A stretch of 64,000 nt of DNA from CAWCGU01 sp963838095 (GTDB lineage Bacteria > Actinomycetota > Thermoleophilia > Solirubrobacterales > 70-9): the NCBI GenBank assembly GCA_963838095.1, contig CAWIPO010000009.1, positions 1-64,000 of the forward strand, read 5' to 3'. The notes beneath the pieces were generated by a model. That model did no database searches. It was not told the origin of the DNA and worked only from the letters and a program-made list of their open reading frames with translations. Numbering within the stretch: position 1 is the first letter of the stretch; every line of letters starts with the position of its first letter. Positions 15,759 through 24,430 of the stretch are shown here, in pieces. The translations under genes were made by a program, and so were the position numbers.

Positions 15759-17273
15759 GTGTCCTTCTACGTCACAACCCCGATCTACTACGTCAACGCT
15801 CAGCCGCATCTGGGCCACGCGTACTCGACGATCGCCGCCGACATCCTCGCGCGGCACATGCGCCAGCGGGGCGAGGACGTGTTCTTCCAGACGGGGACCG
15901 ACGAGCACGGCGAGCCGACCGTGCAGGCCGCCGAACGCGAGGGGGTGAGCCCGAAGGAGCTCGCCGACCGCAACTCGGCCAGGTTTCGCGAGCTGATGCC
16001 GAAGGTCGGGGTCGCCGAGGACTTCTTCATCCGCACCAGTGACCCGCAGCACGTCAAGCGTGTCCAGGAGATCATGCAGCGGGTCTACGACGCGGGCCAC
16101 GTGTACGAGGGGACGTATGAGGGCTGGTACTGCCCGCGCTGCGCCGACTTCAAGACCGAAACGGAGGTGGGGCCGGGAAACACCTGCCCGATTCACGAGA
16201 TCCCGCTGGAGCGCAAGCGCGAGGAGAACTGGTTCTTCAGGCTGTCGACGTTCCAGGAGCCGCTGGAGCGGCTGTACGCTGAGCGCCCGGACTTCGTGAT
16301 CCCCGACTTCCGCCGCAACGAGGCGCAGGCGTTCATCCGCCAGGGGCTCGAGGACGTCTCTCTGTCACGGCCGAACCTGACCTGGGGGGTACCACTGCCG
16401 TGGGACCCCGATCAGGTGATGTACGTGTGGTTCGACGCCCTGCTCAACTACGTCACCGGGCTCGCGTACGCGCGCGATGGTGAGGATCTGACCGAGCGCT
16501 TCTGGCCGGCCGACCTGCACGTGCTCGCGAAGGACATCCTCAAGTTCCACGCCGTGATCTGGCCGGCGCTGCTGACGGCGGCCGAGCTCGAGCTGCCGCG
16601 AAGGATGGTGATCCACGGCTACCTGCTGATGGGCGAGAAGAAGATGTCGAAGTCGCTCGGGAACGTGCTCGACCCGTTCGAGGTGATCGATCGCTTCGGC
16701 GCCGACGCGCTGCGCTTCTACCTCTTCCGCGAGGTCAGCTTCGGGCAGGACGGCGCGGTGTCGACTGCGGGCTTCGAGTCGCGCTACGAGACCGAGCTCG
16801 CCAACGACTACGGCAACCTCGCCAGCCGCACCCTGGCGATGCTCGAGCGCTATCGCGACGGGGTCGTACCGGACGCCGAGCCCGATCCGCAGCTGCGCGC
16901 CGGCGACGACGGCTTCGACGGCCTCGTGGAGCGGGTGAGCGAGCTGCTCGACCGCGCCGAGCTGACCCAGGCTCTGGAGGAGATCTGGAGCCGGGTGCGC
17001 CGCCTTAACCGCTACGTCGAGGAGCGCCGGCCGTGGGATCTCGCCAAGGACGAGGGCGAGGCGGAGGCGCTCGACCAGTCCCTGTATTCGCTCGCCGAGG
17101 GGCTGCGGGTGCTGACACTGCTCCTATATCCCTACATGCCCGAGAGCACCGAGCGGCTGCTCGCGGCCCTTGGGGAGGGCGAGCGCACGCTGACCGAGTT
17201 CGGCGCGCGCGCGGGAGGTGCGAAGGTCGAGCGCATCGAGCCGCTGTTCCCGAAGCTCGAGGCGCCGGAGTAG
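15759..17273 (+). CDS. metG: Methionine--tRNA ligase
   Basis: 504 residues. Class I signatures are clear: the HIGH box as HLGH in YYVNAQPHLGHAYSTIAADI and the KMSKS loop as GEKKMSKSLGNVLDP. The inserted zinc-knuckle segment has WYCPRCADFKTE and NTCPIHEIPLE (Cys/His ligands), and WFDALLNYVTGL lines the Met pocket. There is no C-terminal tRNA-binding EMAP-like domain, as in many actinobacterial forms. The start is a GTG in a leaderless context. A membrane-protein gene begins three bases after the stop, so the run metG to ispE is probably transcribed together in part. Confidence 0.96.
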   Translation: MSFYVTTPIYYVNAQPHLGHAYSTIAADILARHMRQRGEDVFFQTGTDEHGEPTVQAAEREGVSPKELADRNSARFRELMPKVGVAEDFFIRTSDPQHVKRVQEIMQRVYDAGHVYEGTYEGWYCPRCADFKTETEVGPGNTCPIHEIPLERKREENWFFRLSTFQEPLERLYAERPDFVIPDFRRNEAQAFIRQGLEDVSLSRPNLTWGVPLPWDPDQVMYVWFDALLNYVTGLAYARDGEDLTERFWPADLHVLAKDILKFHAVIWPALLTAAELELPRRMVIHGYLLMGEKKMSKSLGNVLDPFEVIDRFGADALRFYLFREVSFGQDGAVSTAGFESRYETELANDYGNLASRTLAMLERYRDGVVPDAEPDPQLRAGDDGFDGLVERVSELLDRAELTQALEEIWSRVRRLNRYVEERRPWDLAKDEGEAEALDQSLYSLAEGLRVLTLLLYPYMPESTERLLAALGEGERTLTEFGARAGGAKVERIEPLFPKLEAPE

Positions 17274-17276
17274 GCC

Positions 17277-17969
17277 GTGGGTTACGTGCTGAAGAGCTTC
17301 TTCGGGCTGGCGATCCTGGCGGCGTCGGTGACCGCGGCCGCCTACGGGATCAACGAGTTCCTGCAGATCGGCACCTGCGCCAGCGGCGGCCCCTACGTCT
17401 CGGCGCGGCAGTGCCCGGACGACATCGAGCGGCTCTTCTTCGTCGTCGCGGGCGGCTTGCTCTTCTCGTTCGTTGGCACCGGGCTCTTCGCCGCCCGCGG
17501 CGATCCCCCCGGCGGTGCCGGGTCCAGGCGGGTCAGCGCGGCGGTGCTGATGTGGTGCGCGACGTTCCTCAGCATCTCGTTCGCCTGCTTCTGGGGGGTC
17601 TGGGGACCCGACGCCGACCCCGGCCCGGGCGGCAAGGAGGGAGGGCTGATCGTCGCCTTCCTGTTTGCGCTGATGGGTCTCGCCGGGCTGCCGATGCTGC
17701 TCTCGGGCGGCAAGGTCTACTCGGTGGAGGGGGGCCTGAAGTCGCTCTCCGGGCTTCGCACGATGATCGGGAGGCAGCAGTCGGTTGGCGTCCCGAGCAC
17801 GCCGGTATCGACGCCGTCCTCCGTGTCGACCCCGTCCTCCTTCGGTGCTGCACCGCGGGGAGATCAGGTGGCGCGGCTGGAGCGGCTGCAGAAGCTGCGC
17901 GCCGACGGCGCGATCACGGAGAGCGAGTTCCAGCAGCTGAAGCAGAAGGTGATTGAAGGGAAGGGATGA
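17277..17969 (+). CDS. Membrane protein with a C-terminal SHOCT domain
   Basis: 230 residues. About four transmembrane helices are visible (for example SFFGLAILAASVTAAAYGI, FFVVAGGLLFSFVGTGLF, LMWCATFLSISFACFWGVW, LIVAFLFALMGLAGLPMLL), then a Ser/Thr/Pro linker and a SHOCT motif at the end (VARLERLQKLRADGAITESE). Two Cys in the first outer loop (GTCASGGPYVSARQC) may pair. It lies directly behind metG and overlaps the next gene by ATGA. SHOCT is probably a cytoplasmic docking or oligomerisation helix; function unknown. Confidence 0.75.
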   Translation: MGYVLKSFFGLAILAASVTAAAYGINEFLQIGTCASGGPYVSARQCPDDIERLFFVVAGGLLFSFVGTGLFAARGDPPGGAGSRRVSAAVLMWCATFLSISFACFWGVWGPDADPGPGGKEGGLIVAFLFALMGLAGLPMLLSGGKVYSVEGGLKSLSGLRTMIGRQQSVGVPSTPVSTPSSVSTPSSFGAAPRGDQVARLERLQKLRADGAITESEFQQLKQKVIEGKG

Positions 17970-18502
17970 ACCCGGTCCCGCCCTTGATCGGCATCGTCGC
18001 GATCGCGCTCGGCGTCTGGGGTGGGCTGCAGCTCGGAGCGTGGGCGGCGCCGGATTCGACGCCCGCGGTTTCCACCATCGACGGTGGCGGCACCGGGTTC
18101 GAACCGGTCGAAGAGGTGTCGGGCTCGGACCCGGAGTCGTTCTACCACGCGGGCCCGCTCGAGGAGCAACTGACGAATGCGCTGAGGAAAGTGCCCGAGG
18201 GAACGACGGTTTCCTACGTCGGGATCACCCCGGCGCGCTTCTACTTCAACAAGGTCGGCGGCCCCAACGTGCTGGCGATGGAGGATCTTCCCGTCGAGGC
18301 GCCGGAGCGAATCCTCGAAGGCATCAACGCCGTCCGCGAGGAGAAGGGCCACGAGCCGGTGACGCTCGACGACGTCACCTCGTACGGCTGGAGCACCGCC
18401 AACCCGACCAGCGTCGAGTGGTCGATCGACCTCGAATCCGATACGCGGGGCCCGACGAGCTTCTCGGCGAACCGCGACGGCAGCCGCGTACAGGTTCGCT
18501 GA
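17966..18502 (+). CDS. Membrane-anchored exported protein, unknown
   Basis: 178 residues, overlapping the previous stop by ATGA and so translationally coupled to it. The N-terminus is one hydrophobic helix (PLIGIVAIALGVWGGLQLGA) acting as a signal anchor. The outer part is acidic, with segments such as EQLTNALRKVPEGTTVSYVG and RFYFNKVGGPNVLAMEDLP that look like an alpha/beta fold. No family recognised. The coupling suggests that it works with the SHOCT membrane protein. Confidence 0.65.
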   Translation: MNPVPPLIGIVAIALGVWGGLQLGAWAAPDSTPAVSTIDGGGTGFEPVEEVSGSDPESFYHAGPLEEQLTNALRKVPEGTTVSYVGITPARFYFNKVGGPNVLAMEDLPVEAPERILEGINAVREEKGHEPVTLDDVTSYGWSTANPTSVEWSIDLESDTRGPTSFSANRDGSRVQVR

Positions 18503-18539
18503 GCGATCCGGCGCCCGGAGAACCGGCCAGCGCTGTACC

Positions 18540-18545
18540 TAGACT
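18540..18545 (+). promoter_or_regulatory. -10 element TAGACT upstream of tatD
   Basis: TAGACT ends six bases before an ATG at 18552, the spacing seen at other leaderless starts here, but that ATG opens only a ten-codon frame rather than tatD. Confidence 0.45.
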
Positions 18546-18551
18546 CACACA

Positions 18552-18584
18552 ATGGAAACGGCACCTGCTGCTCGCGTCGCCTAA
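18552..18584 (+). other. Possible ten-codon leader peptide before tatD
   Basis: The ATG at 18552 sits six bases after TAGACT and encodes METAPAARVA followed by TAA. The stop lies about 20 bases before the TTG start of tatD. It could be a leaderless leader ORF that controls tatD, or the true tatD start followed by a base-call error. Confidence 0.3.
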
Positions 18585-18604
18585 CGGCTCCGCGCCAAGG
18601 GGAA

Positions 18605-19357
18605 TTGGTCGACACGCACGCCCACCTCGGCGAGTGTGAGCCGGCGGATGGCGAGCTGGTCGCCGCCGCGCTGGCTGCGGGTGTGCGCCGCATCCTCGAG
18701 GTGGGGATGACCGAGAAGTCCAATCGCGAGGCGATCGCGGCGGCCGAGGCCCACGAGAGCGTCTACGCGTCGGTCGGTCGCCATCCCAACAACGCCGGTG
18801 GATTCGACGAAGAGGCGGCGGCCGAAATCGAGCGGCTCGCCGCCCACGAGCGCGTCGTCGCGATCGGCGAGACCGGGCTCGACTTCTACCGCGACCGTGC
18901 GCCGCGAGAGGATCAGTACGTGGCCTTTCGTGCCCAGATCGAGATTGCGCGCCGCAGCGGCAAGGCGCTCGTGATTCACATGCGCGAATCGGCGGACGAG
19001 ACTCTCGAGCTGCTCGCCGCCGAGGCCGAGGGGGTGACGGTGGTGCTGCACTGCTTCTCCGCCTCGCCGGAGCGCGTCGCCGATGCGGTCGAGCACGGGT
19101 GGTACTGCTCATTCGCGGGCAACGTCACCTATCCGAAGTCGGGGGAGTTGCGCGAGGCCGCCGGGCTCGTTCCGGACGAATTGCTGCTCGTGGAGACGGA
19201 CTCGCCGTTCCTCAGCCCGCAGCCACAGCGCGGGAAACCGAACCAGCCGGCGAACGTCGTCACCACAGCCCAGCAGCTCGCGGACGTTCGCGGCCTGAGC
19301 TACGAGCAGCTTGAGGAGCTGGTGGAAGCGAACGCTGCCCGCGCGTTCGGGTGGTGA
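18605..19357 (+). CDS. tatD: TatD-family metal-dependent DNase
   Basis: 250 residues. The family's metal-binding pattern is complete: VDTHAHL at the N-terminus, GETGLDFYRD (Glu), VIHMRES (His), VLHCFSA (His) and VETDSPFLSPQPQRGKPNQP (Asp). TatD enzymes are 3'-5' exonucleases linked to DNA repair and quality control. The only in-frame start is a TTG; AAGGGGA is just upstream but too close for a normal ribosome site, so the true 5' end is uncertain. It overlaps rsmA. Confidence 0.92.
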   Translation: MVDTHAHLGECEPADGELVAAALAAGVRRILEVGMTEKSNREAIAAAEAHESVYASVGRHPNNAGGFDEEAAAEIERLAAHERVVAIGETGLDFYRDRAPREDQYVAFRAQIEIARRSGKALVIHMRESADETLELLAAEAEGVTVVLHCFSASPERVADAVEHGWYCSFAGNVTYPKSGELREAAGLVPDELLLVETDSPFLSPQPQRGKPNQPANVVTTAQQLADVRGLSYEQLEELVEANAARAFGW

Positions 19358-20145
19358 GCGTGAGCGCCTCGCGGCCAGGCGCGCGCCAGCGCAGGCTCGG
19401 CCAGAACTTCCTCGCCGACCCGAAGCTGCTGGACGCGATCGTTCGCGACTCGGGAGTGGGGCGGGCCGACGTCGTGCTCGAGGTCGGCGGGGGTGAGGGC
19501 GCGCTGAGCGAGCGGCTGGCGCCTCGCGTCGGGCATGTTCACGTGGTTGAGCTCGACGATCGACTGCGCGAGCCACTCGGTTTGCTCGTGGGAGAGCATT
19601 CGAATGTCGGCCTCGTTTGGGGTGACGCGATGAAGATCGACCTCGGCAGCCTGGACCCGGTGCCGACCGCGATGGTCGCCAACCTGCCGTACTCGATCGC
19701 CACGCCCTTGATCCTTCGCACGATCGAAGAGCTGCCTTCGTTGAGTTCGTGGACGGTGATGGTCCAGCGCGAGATCGCCGAGCGCCTGCGTGCCTGCCCC
19801 GGGAGTAGGAGCTATGGCTCCCCCACCGTGCTGGTTGCGCTTGCCTGCGAGGTGGAGCTGATGCGAAAGGTGGATCGGGCGGTTTTCGTCCCTCGGCCGC
19901 GGGTCGACTCGGCTCTGCTGCGCCTGCAGCGGGTTGGGCCGGGGGCGGGCGCCGACCTGTCGCGGATCGTTCGGGCGGCGTTTGCGCACCGGCGCAAGGC
20001 TCTCGCGCGGTCGCTGGAGCTGTCGGGGGTGGCGGCGCGCGACGACGCGCGCGCCGCGCTGGAGGCCTTAGGGCTTGCTGCCGATGCGCGCGCCCAGTCG
20101 CTGGCGCCGCTCGACTTCCAGCGCCTCGCCGAGGAGCTGCGATGA
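19354..20145 (+). CDS. rsmA: 16S rRNA (A1518/A1519-N6)-dimethyltransferase
   Basis: 263 residues from a GTG whose bases overlap the tatD stop (GTGA); GTG codons at 19351 and 19360 are alternatives. RsmA (KsgA) dimethylates two adjacent adenines near the 3' end of 16S rRNA. Motifs: GQNFLADPKLL at the start, SAM loop EVGGGEGALSERLA, and the adenine-binding NLPYSIATPL. The gene joins the next one by ATGA overlap, giving the tatD-rsmA-ispE order common in Gram-positive bacteria. Confidence 0.95.
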   Translation: MSVSASRPGARQRRLGQNFLADPKLLDAIVRDSGVGRADVVLEVGGGEGALSERLAPRVGHVHVVELDDRLREPLGLLVGEHSNVGLVWGDAMKIDLGSLDPVPTAMVANLPYSIATPLILRTIEELPSLSSWTVMVQREIAERLRACPGSRSYGSPTVLVALACEVELMRKVDRAVFVPRPRVDSALLRLQRVGPGAGADLSRIVRAAFAHRRKALARSLELSGVAARDDARAALEALGLAADARAQSLAPLDFQRLAEELR

Positions 20146-20987
20146 CGCTGCGCGCGCCGGCGAAGCTGAACCTGTGCCTGTACCTCGGCGGGAGGCGGGA
20201 GGACGGGCTGCACGAGCTGCGCTCGCTGTTCTGCCCGCTCAGCCTCGCCGACCGGATCACGGTGGAGGAGGCGGAGGAGGACGAGGTCGTGTGCGCCGGT
20301 GTCGAGGGGCCGAATCTGGCCGAGCAAGCGCTGGTGGCGCTTCGCGAGCGCGGTTGGGAGAGGCCGCCGCTGCGGGTCGAGATCGAGAAGCGGATTCCGG
20401 TCGCCGCCGGGCTCGCCGGGGGCAGCGCCGACGCCGCTGCGATTCTGCGTCTGGCGGCAGGGGAGGTTGAGGGCCTCGGCGAGATCGCGGCGATGCTCGG
20501 CGCCGATGTCCCGTCCCAGCTCGACCCATCGCTTGCTCTCGTCGCGGGGTTCGGGGAGCGGGTCGAGCCGTTGCCGCGGCCGGGCGAGTTCGCGGTTGTG
20601 CTGGTGACGCAGGACCGGGGGCTGGCGACGGCCGACGTTTACGCGGAGGCCGATCGGCTCGGGCTGGGGCGCTCCGAGCGGGAGCTGGCCGAGATCGAGG
20701 GGCGGCTGCGAGCGGCGGCGGAGGGGGGAGCGAGCCCGCTCGGCTATCGGGAGCTGCTGCTGAACGATCTCGAGCGGGCCGCGCTGTCGCTGAGTCCGCG
20801 GATAGCAGAGGCGCTGAGTGCGCTGGAGGAGGTCGGTGCGGAGGCGGTGCTGGTCAGCGGCTCCGGGCCGACGGCGGTGGGTCTGTTCTCGAGCCTGCCG
20901 GCCGCGGATCGGGCGGCGGCGGCGCTGCCGCCGCGCTACGCGAACGCGATCGTCACGGGGCCCGACTCGTTCGAGGCCTCCGCATGA
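20142..20987 (+). CDS. ispE: 4-diphosphocytidyl-2-C-methyl-D-erythritol kinase
   Basis: 281 residues. IspE phosphorylates CDP-methylerythritol in the MEP route to isoprenoids. GHMP-kinase motifs are present: APAKLNLCLYLGGRREDGLH, the ATP loop PVAAGLAGGSADAAA, and the C-terminal GSGPTAVGLF. Asp in ADVPSQL marks the catalytic region; the usual GADVPFF is replaced by GADVPSQ. The ATG overlaps the rsmA stop (ATGA). Confidence 0.95.
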   Translation: MTLRAPAKLNLCLYLGGRREDGLHELRSLFCPLSLADRITVEEAEEDEVVCAGVEGPNLAEQALVALRERGWERPPLRVEIEKRIPVAAGLAGGSADAAAILRLAAGEVEGLGEIAAMLGADVPSQLDPSLALVAGFGERVEPLPRPGEFAVVLVTQDRGLATADVYAEADRLGLGRSERELAEIEGRLRAAAEGGASPLGYRELLLNDLERAALSLSPRIAEALSALEEVGAEAVLVSGSGPTAVGLFSSLPAADRAAAALPPRYANAIVTGPDSFEASA

Positions 20988-21051
20988 AAACCGCCGAATC
21001 CTCCGAATCAATTTGCCGCGTCCGAGTTCGGCTCAATCTCATCTGCATGAG

Positions 21052-22578
21052 ATGAACATCGTCCGCAAGCTGCTCGCCGACCACCGCGTGCGGGTGCTGC
21101 TGGTGATCGTGGCGCTGGTCGGCGGCTACTTCGTGGTCAAGGCGGCTCTACCGGAGTTCGACCTCCAGGACCTGCTGGATGACGTCGCCGACGCGCTGGG
21201 CGAGTGGACGTACCTGGTGGTGGGGGTGTTCGCGTTCGCCGAGACGGGGGCGTTCGTCGGGCTGGTGCTTCCGGGTGAGACGGTCGTGATCCTCGCCGGC
21301 GCGGTCGCCGGGGTGGGAGAGACGTCGGTGGTGCTGACGCTGGCGATCGTCTGGTTCTTCGCCTGGGCCGGGGATTCGGTCAGCTTCCTGCTCGGGCGGC
21401 GGCTCGGCCGCGACTTCATCCTTCGCCACGGGGCTCGCGTCCGGATCACGCCCGAGCGGTTCGCTCGGGTCGAGGGCTACTTCGAGCGGCACGGCGGGAC
21501 GACGATCCTGGTCGGCCGCTTCATCGGCCTGATACGGGCGCTGGCGCCGTTCGTCGCCGGCAGCTCGGGGATGCGATACGGGGCGTTCGTGCCGTACAGC
21601 ATTCTCGGCACGGGGCTGTGGTCAGCGACGTTCGTTCTGCTCGGCTACTTCGCCTCGCGCAGCCTCGACACGGCGGCGGAGGTGGCCGGCCGGGGGACTT
21701 TGCTGTTCGGGATCACGATCGGAGTGATCGTCGGGATCGTCGTCACGATTCGCTTCCTGCGCGTCGAGGAGAACCGGGATCGGGTGGTGGCCGAGATGCA
21801 GAAGCGGCCCTGGCTGCGCCCGCTGCTGACGGTGGGGCGATGGATTCGCCCGCAGGCGGTCTTTTTCTGGAACCGCATCACGCCGGGACGGCTGGGGCTG
21901 GAGCTGACGACCCTCATCGCGGCGCTCGCCGTCGGGCTGTTCGTGGTGATCGGGTACGCGATCACGATTCACGCCGATCCGGGGCCGACCGGCGCCGACG
22001 ACGCCGCGATCGAGTTCGTGCAGAAGATCCAGAGTGGGTGGCTGACGGACATCGCCAAGGCGGTGACCGAGCTCGGTGCGCCCTACGTCGCGTTCCCGAT
22101 CGCCGCGGTCGGCGCGATCATCCTCGCCGCCCGGCGCCGCTTCGTCGATGCCGGGGTGGTGGTCGTCGGCTCGGTGCTGATGGCGATCGCCGTTCCCGAG
22201 CTGAAGGAATTGCTCGATCGGCCGCGGCCGCCTGACCCGTTGATCGCGACTCCGCCGAGCGACGCCTACCCGAGCGGCCACGCCGCGTACTCGGTGATCT
22301 ATGTGACGCTTGCGGTCCTCGTCGGGCGGCAGCTCGACCCGCGCCTTCACGTGCGCCGGATCACCCGCGGTACGGCGCTGGTGCTGGTCGGGGTTCTGGT
22401 TGCGGTCGCGGTCGGTCTGTCGCGGGTGTATCTCGGCATTCACTACTTGAGCGATGTGAATGGCGGCTGGGGCCTGGGCGTGGCGGCGTTCGCGCTCTGC
22501 GGCGCGATCGCGCTTGTCGTCACGCACTTGCGGAAGAATGGGGAGGACGGTGGAGGTCGTGTCGAAGATTCCTCCTGA
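21052..22578 (+). CDS. DedA-PAP2 fusion: membrane transport/lipid-phosphatase protein
   Basis: 508 residues from the ATG at 21052. The first 200 are a DedA (SNARE-associated) domain (AETGAFVGLVLPGETVVIL; FGR-like LVGRFIGLIRALAPFVAGSS), a family implicated in flipping polyprenyl phosphate and phospholipid carriers. After a helical linker, residues about 290-495 form a PAP2 phosphatase with all three motifs: KELLDRPRPPD, PSGHAAYS and SRVYLGIHYLSD. Joining the two suggests one protein that dephosphorylates and recycles a lipid carrier such as undecaprenyl pyrophosphate. Multiple membrane helices throughout. Confidence 0.88.
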   Translation: MNIVRKLLADHRVRVLLVIVALVGGYFVVKAALPEFDLQDLLDDVADALGEWTYLVVGVFAFAETGAFVGLVLPGETVVILAGAVAGVGETSVVLTLAIVWFFAWAGDSVSFLLGRRLGRDFILRHGARVRITPERFARVEGYFERHGGTTILVGRFIGLIRALAPFVAGSSGMRYGAFVPYSILGTGLWSATFVLLGYFASRSLDTAAEVAGRGTLLFGITIGVIVGIVVTIRFLRVEENRDRVVAEMQKRPWLRPLLTVGRWIRPQAVFFWNRITPGRLGLELTTLIAALAVGLFVVIGYAITIHADPGPTGADDAAIEFVQKIQSGWLTDIAKAVTELGAPYVAFPIAAVGAIILAARRRFVDAGVVVVGSVLMAIAVPELKELLDRPRPPDPLIATPPSDAYPSGHAAYSVIYVTLAVLVGRQLDPRLHVRRITRGTALVLVGVLVAVAVGLSRVYLGIHYLSDVNGGWGLGVAAFALCGAIALVVTHLRKNGEDGGGRVEDSS

Positions 22579-22792
22579 GTACCTGCTCTTCGGCGGCGCG
22601 GGCCTGCTCAGCCTGCTCGCCTTCACGGTCCTGATCCTGGTCCCGGCGGTGACCTCCTACGGGCGCGGATGGGAGAAGGCGACGGCGGTGTTCCTGTCGC
22701 TGTTCGTGCTCCTCGCCCTGGCCCTGATCGGTGTCGCAATCGGTGTCGTGATCATCTACTTCTGGGACGACATCAGCCAGTGGCTGAATTGA
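22550..22792 (+). CDS. Small two-helix membrane protein
   Basis: 80 residues from a GTG at 22550; an in-frame ATG at 22538 and a GTG at 22559 are alternatives. It overlaps the 3' end of the DedA-PAP2 gene. Two transmembrane helices (YLLFGGAGLLSLLAFTVLIL and FLSLFVLLALALIGVAIGVV) end in the polar tail WDDISQWLN. No family recognised. Overlap with the lipid-carrier gene suggests co-expression. Confidence 0.6.
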   Translation: MEVVSKIPPEYLLFGGAGLLSLLAFTVLILVPAVTSYGRGWEKATAVFLSLFVLLALALIGVAIGVVIIYFWDDISQWLN

Positions 22793-22822
22793 GCGCCTGA
22801 AGGCCCTCCCGGGCGCCGCTCC

Positions 22823-22828
22823 TACAAT
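22823..22828 (+). promoter_or_regulatory. -10 element TACAAT for the pucR-type gene
   Basis: TACAAT ends seven bases before the GTG at 22836 with no Shine-Dalgarno: a leaderless start. Confidence 0.6.
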
Positions 22829-22835
22829 CACAGCC

Positions 22836-24089
22836 GTGACCGCTGGGTCGACGGAGGCCGAGCGCGCGACGGGCGGTGGCTCGCTCGAAGCGCTCTCGGA
22901 GGCGATCGAGTCCGGAGCCGGGCTGCCCGCCGCGGCGCGCGCCGCGGCGCACGCGCTGGGCGCCAGCGTCGCGCTGATCGATCGCTCCAGCTCGGTGCTC
23001 GCGGTCGCGGATGCCTCGAGCGGCGAGGAGGAGAAGCTGCTGGAGGGGGGAGAGGATGTGGAGCGGGTCGAGCTGCGGGTGGCCGATGCTGCGGTCGGCG
23101 AGTTGCGATTCCGGCTGCGCGGAGGCGGGGCGCCGGATCCGGCGATGACGCGGGTGATCTCGACGCTGCTGGCGCTGGAGGTGCAGCGGGCGCGCTCGCC
23201 GGAGTGGGAGAGCGACCGGCTCGCGTCGGATTTCGTCGATGCGCTGCTCGACCGGGAGGTGACGGATCGTGGGGACATCGTCGCCCGGGGGTCGGAGCTG
23301 GGCTGCGACCTGGGGAGTGGCGGCGGGGTGATCGTGTTGCGGGCGCGGCCGCTCGTCGCGCAGACGGGAGAGTGGCGCGAACGGGTGCTGGAGCTGGCGA
23401 TGCGGTCGATGCGCGGCGGCGCGCCGGGAGTGCTGGCGGCGAAGCGGGAGGGCGAGCTGGCGAAGCAGGGGAGCGAGGGGGCCGAGATCGCAGCGATCGT
23501 CCCCGCGGGTGAGGATGCGGGTTTGACGCGGGTTGCGGCGGCGCTGGAGCGGGAGCTGTCGGAGGCGCTCGCCGGGTTTCAGGTGACGGTGGCGCACAGC
23601 CGGCGCAGCGGCGATCCGGTTGATCTGTACAGGGCGGGGAAGGAGGCGGTGCTGGCGGCGAACGTGGGGGAGGCGGAGGGGCGGACGATGGTCCCTTTCG
23701 AGGAGACGGGCGCCTACCGGCTGCTGCTGCCGGCGATGAGCGAGGACCCGAGCGAGCTGGAGCGCTTCTACGAGGAGACGGTCGCTCCGCTGGCGGCTTA
23801 CGACGAGCAGTACGAGACGGAGCTGGTGCGGACGGTGGAGACGTATCTGGACAACGACGGCAACGTGACGCAGTCGGCCGAGCAGCTGTACACGCACCGG
23901 CACACGGTCCGCTACCGGCTGGAGCGGGTGCGGGAGCTGTCGGGGCATGACCTGTCGTCCACGGAGGGACGGGAGAAGCTGAGCTTGGGGCTGAAGGCGA
24001 TGCGGGTGCTCGGAATCGCTCCCCCACGCGGTCCGGCGATGGAGCCGGGGACGGAGGCGGGCAAGGTGCGGCGAAAGAAGGAGGACTGA
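22836..24089 (+). CDS. PucR/CdaR-family transcriptional regulator
   Basis: 417 residues. The C-terminal helix-turn-helix of the PucR family is clear: VETYLDNDGNVTQSAEQLYT then HRHTVRYRLERVRELSG (about 330-385). The middle resembles the GGDEF-like CdaR linker domain (GFQVTVAHSRRSGDPVDLYR; VPFEETGAYRLLLPAM). The N-terminal 120 residues look like a GAF-like sensor (AAHALGASVALIDRSSSVLA). Ligand and targets are not readable. Its stop overlaps the ATG of the VOC gene by one base (TGATG), so that gene is probably co-translated. Confidence 0.88.
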   Translation: MTAGSTEAERATGGGSLEALSEAIESGAGLPAAARAAAHALGASVALIDRSSSVLAVADASSGEEEKLLEGGEDVERVELRVADAAVGELRFRLRGGGAPDPAMTRVISTLLALEVQRARSPEWESDRLASDFVDALLDREVTDRGDIVARGSELGCDLGSGGGVIVLRARPLVAQTGEWRERVLELAMRSMRGGAPGVLAAKREGELAKQGSEGAEIAAIVPAGEDAGLTRVAAALERELSEALAGFQVTVAHSRRSGDPVDLYRAGKEAVLAANVGEAEGRTMVPFEETGAYRLLLPAMSEDPSELERFYEETVAPLAAYDEQYETELVRTVETYLDNDGNVTQSAEQLYTHRHTVRYRLERVRELSGHDLSSTEGREKLSLGLKAMRVLGIAPPRGPAMEPGTEAGKVRRKKED

Positions 24090-24430
24090 TGGCTCACGGC
24101 GACCTCGTGTATTTCTGGCTCACGCTCGGCGACGCGGAGAAGGCGAAGGCGTTCTACGGCGATCTGCTCGGGTGGGAGTTCTCCGGCGGGAACGCTCCGG
24201 ATGGCTGGAACGTCGAGAACACGACACCGCCCGGCGGGCTGCACGGCGGTAACGAAGAGTTCCGCGCCAACGTCTGCTTCGAGGTCGACGATCTGGAGGC
24301 GGCGCGGAAGCGGGTCGAGGAGCTGGGCGGCGACGCAGGCGAGCCGCAGCCGACCGAAGCCGGGAAGTTCTCGCTCTGCAAGGACGATCAGGGAGCGGAG
24401 TTCTGCATCTGGTCTGCTGGGCGCGCGTAG
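24089..24430 (+). CDS. VOC-superfamily (glyoxalase-like) protein
   Basis: 113 residues, one vicinal-oxygen-chelate module of two beta-alpha-beta-beta-beta units: VYFWLTLGDAEKAKAFYGDL and NVCFEVDDLEAARKRVEELG with a C-terminal FSLCKDDQGAEFCIW strand. The family includes glyoxalases, dioxygenases and antibiotic-binding proteins; substrate unknown. It is coupled to the PucR regulator gene by start/stop overlap. Its 3' end overlaps the convergent SRPBCC gene by 43 bases. Confidence 0.8.
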   Translation: MAHGDLVYFWLTLGDAEKAKAFYGDLLGWEFSGGNAPDGWNVENTTPPGGLHGGNEEFRANVCFEVDDLEAARKRVEELGGDAGEPQPTEAGKFSLCKDDQGAEFCIWSAGRA

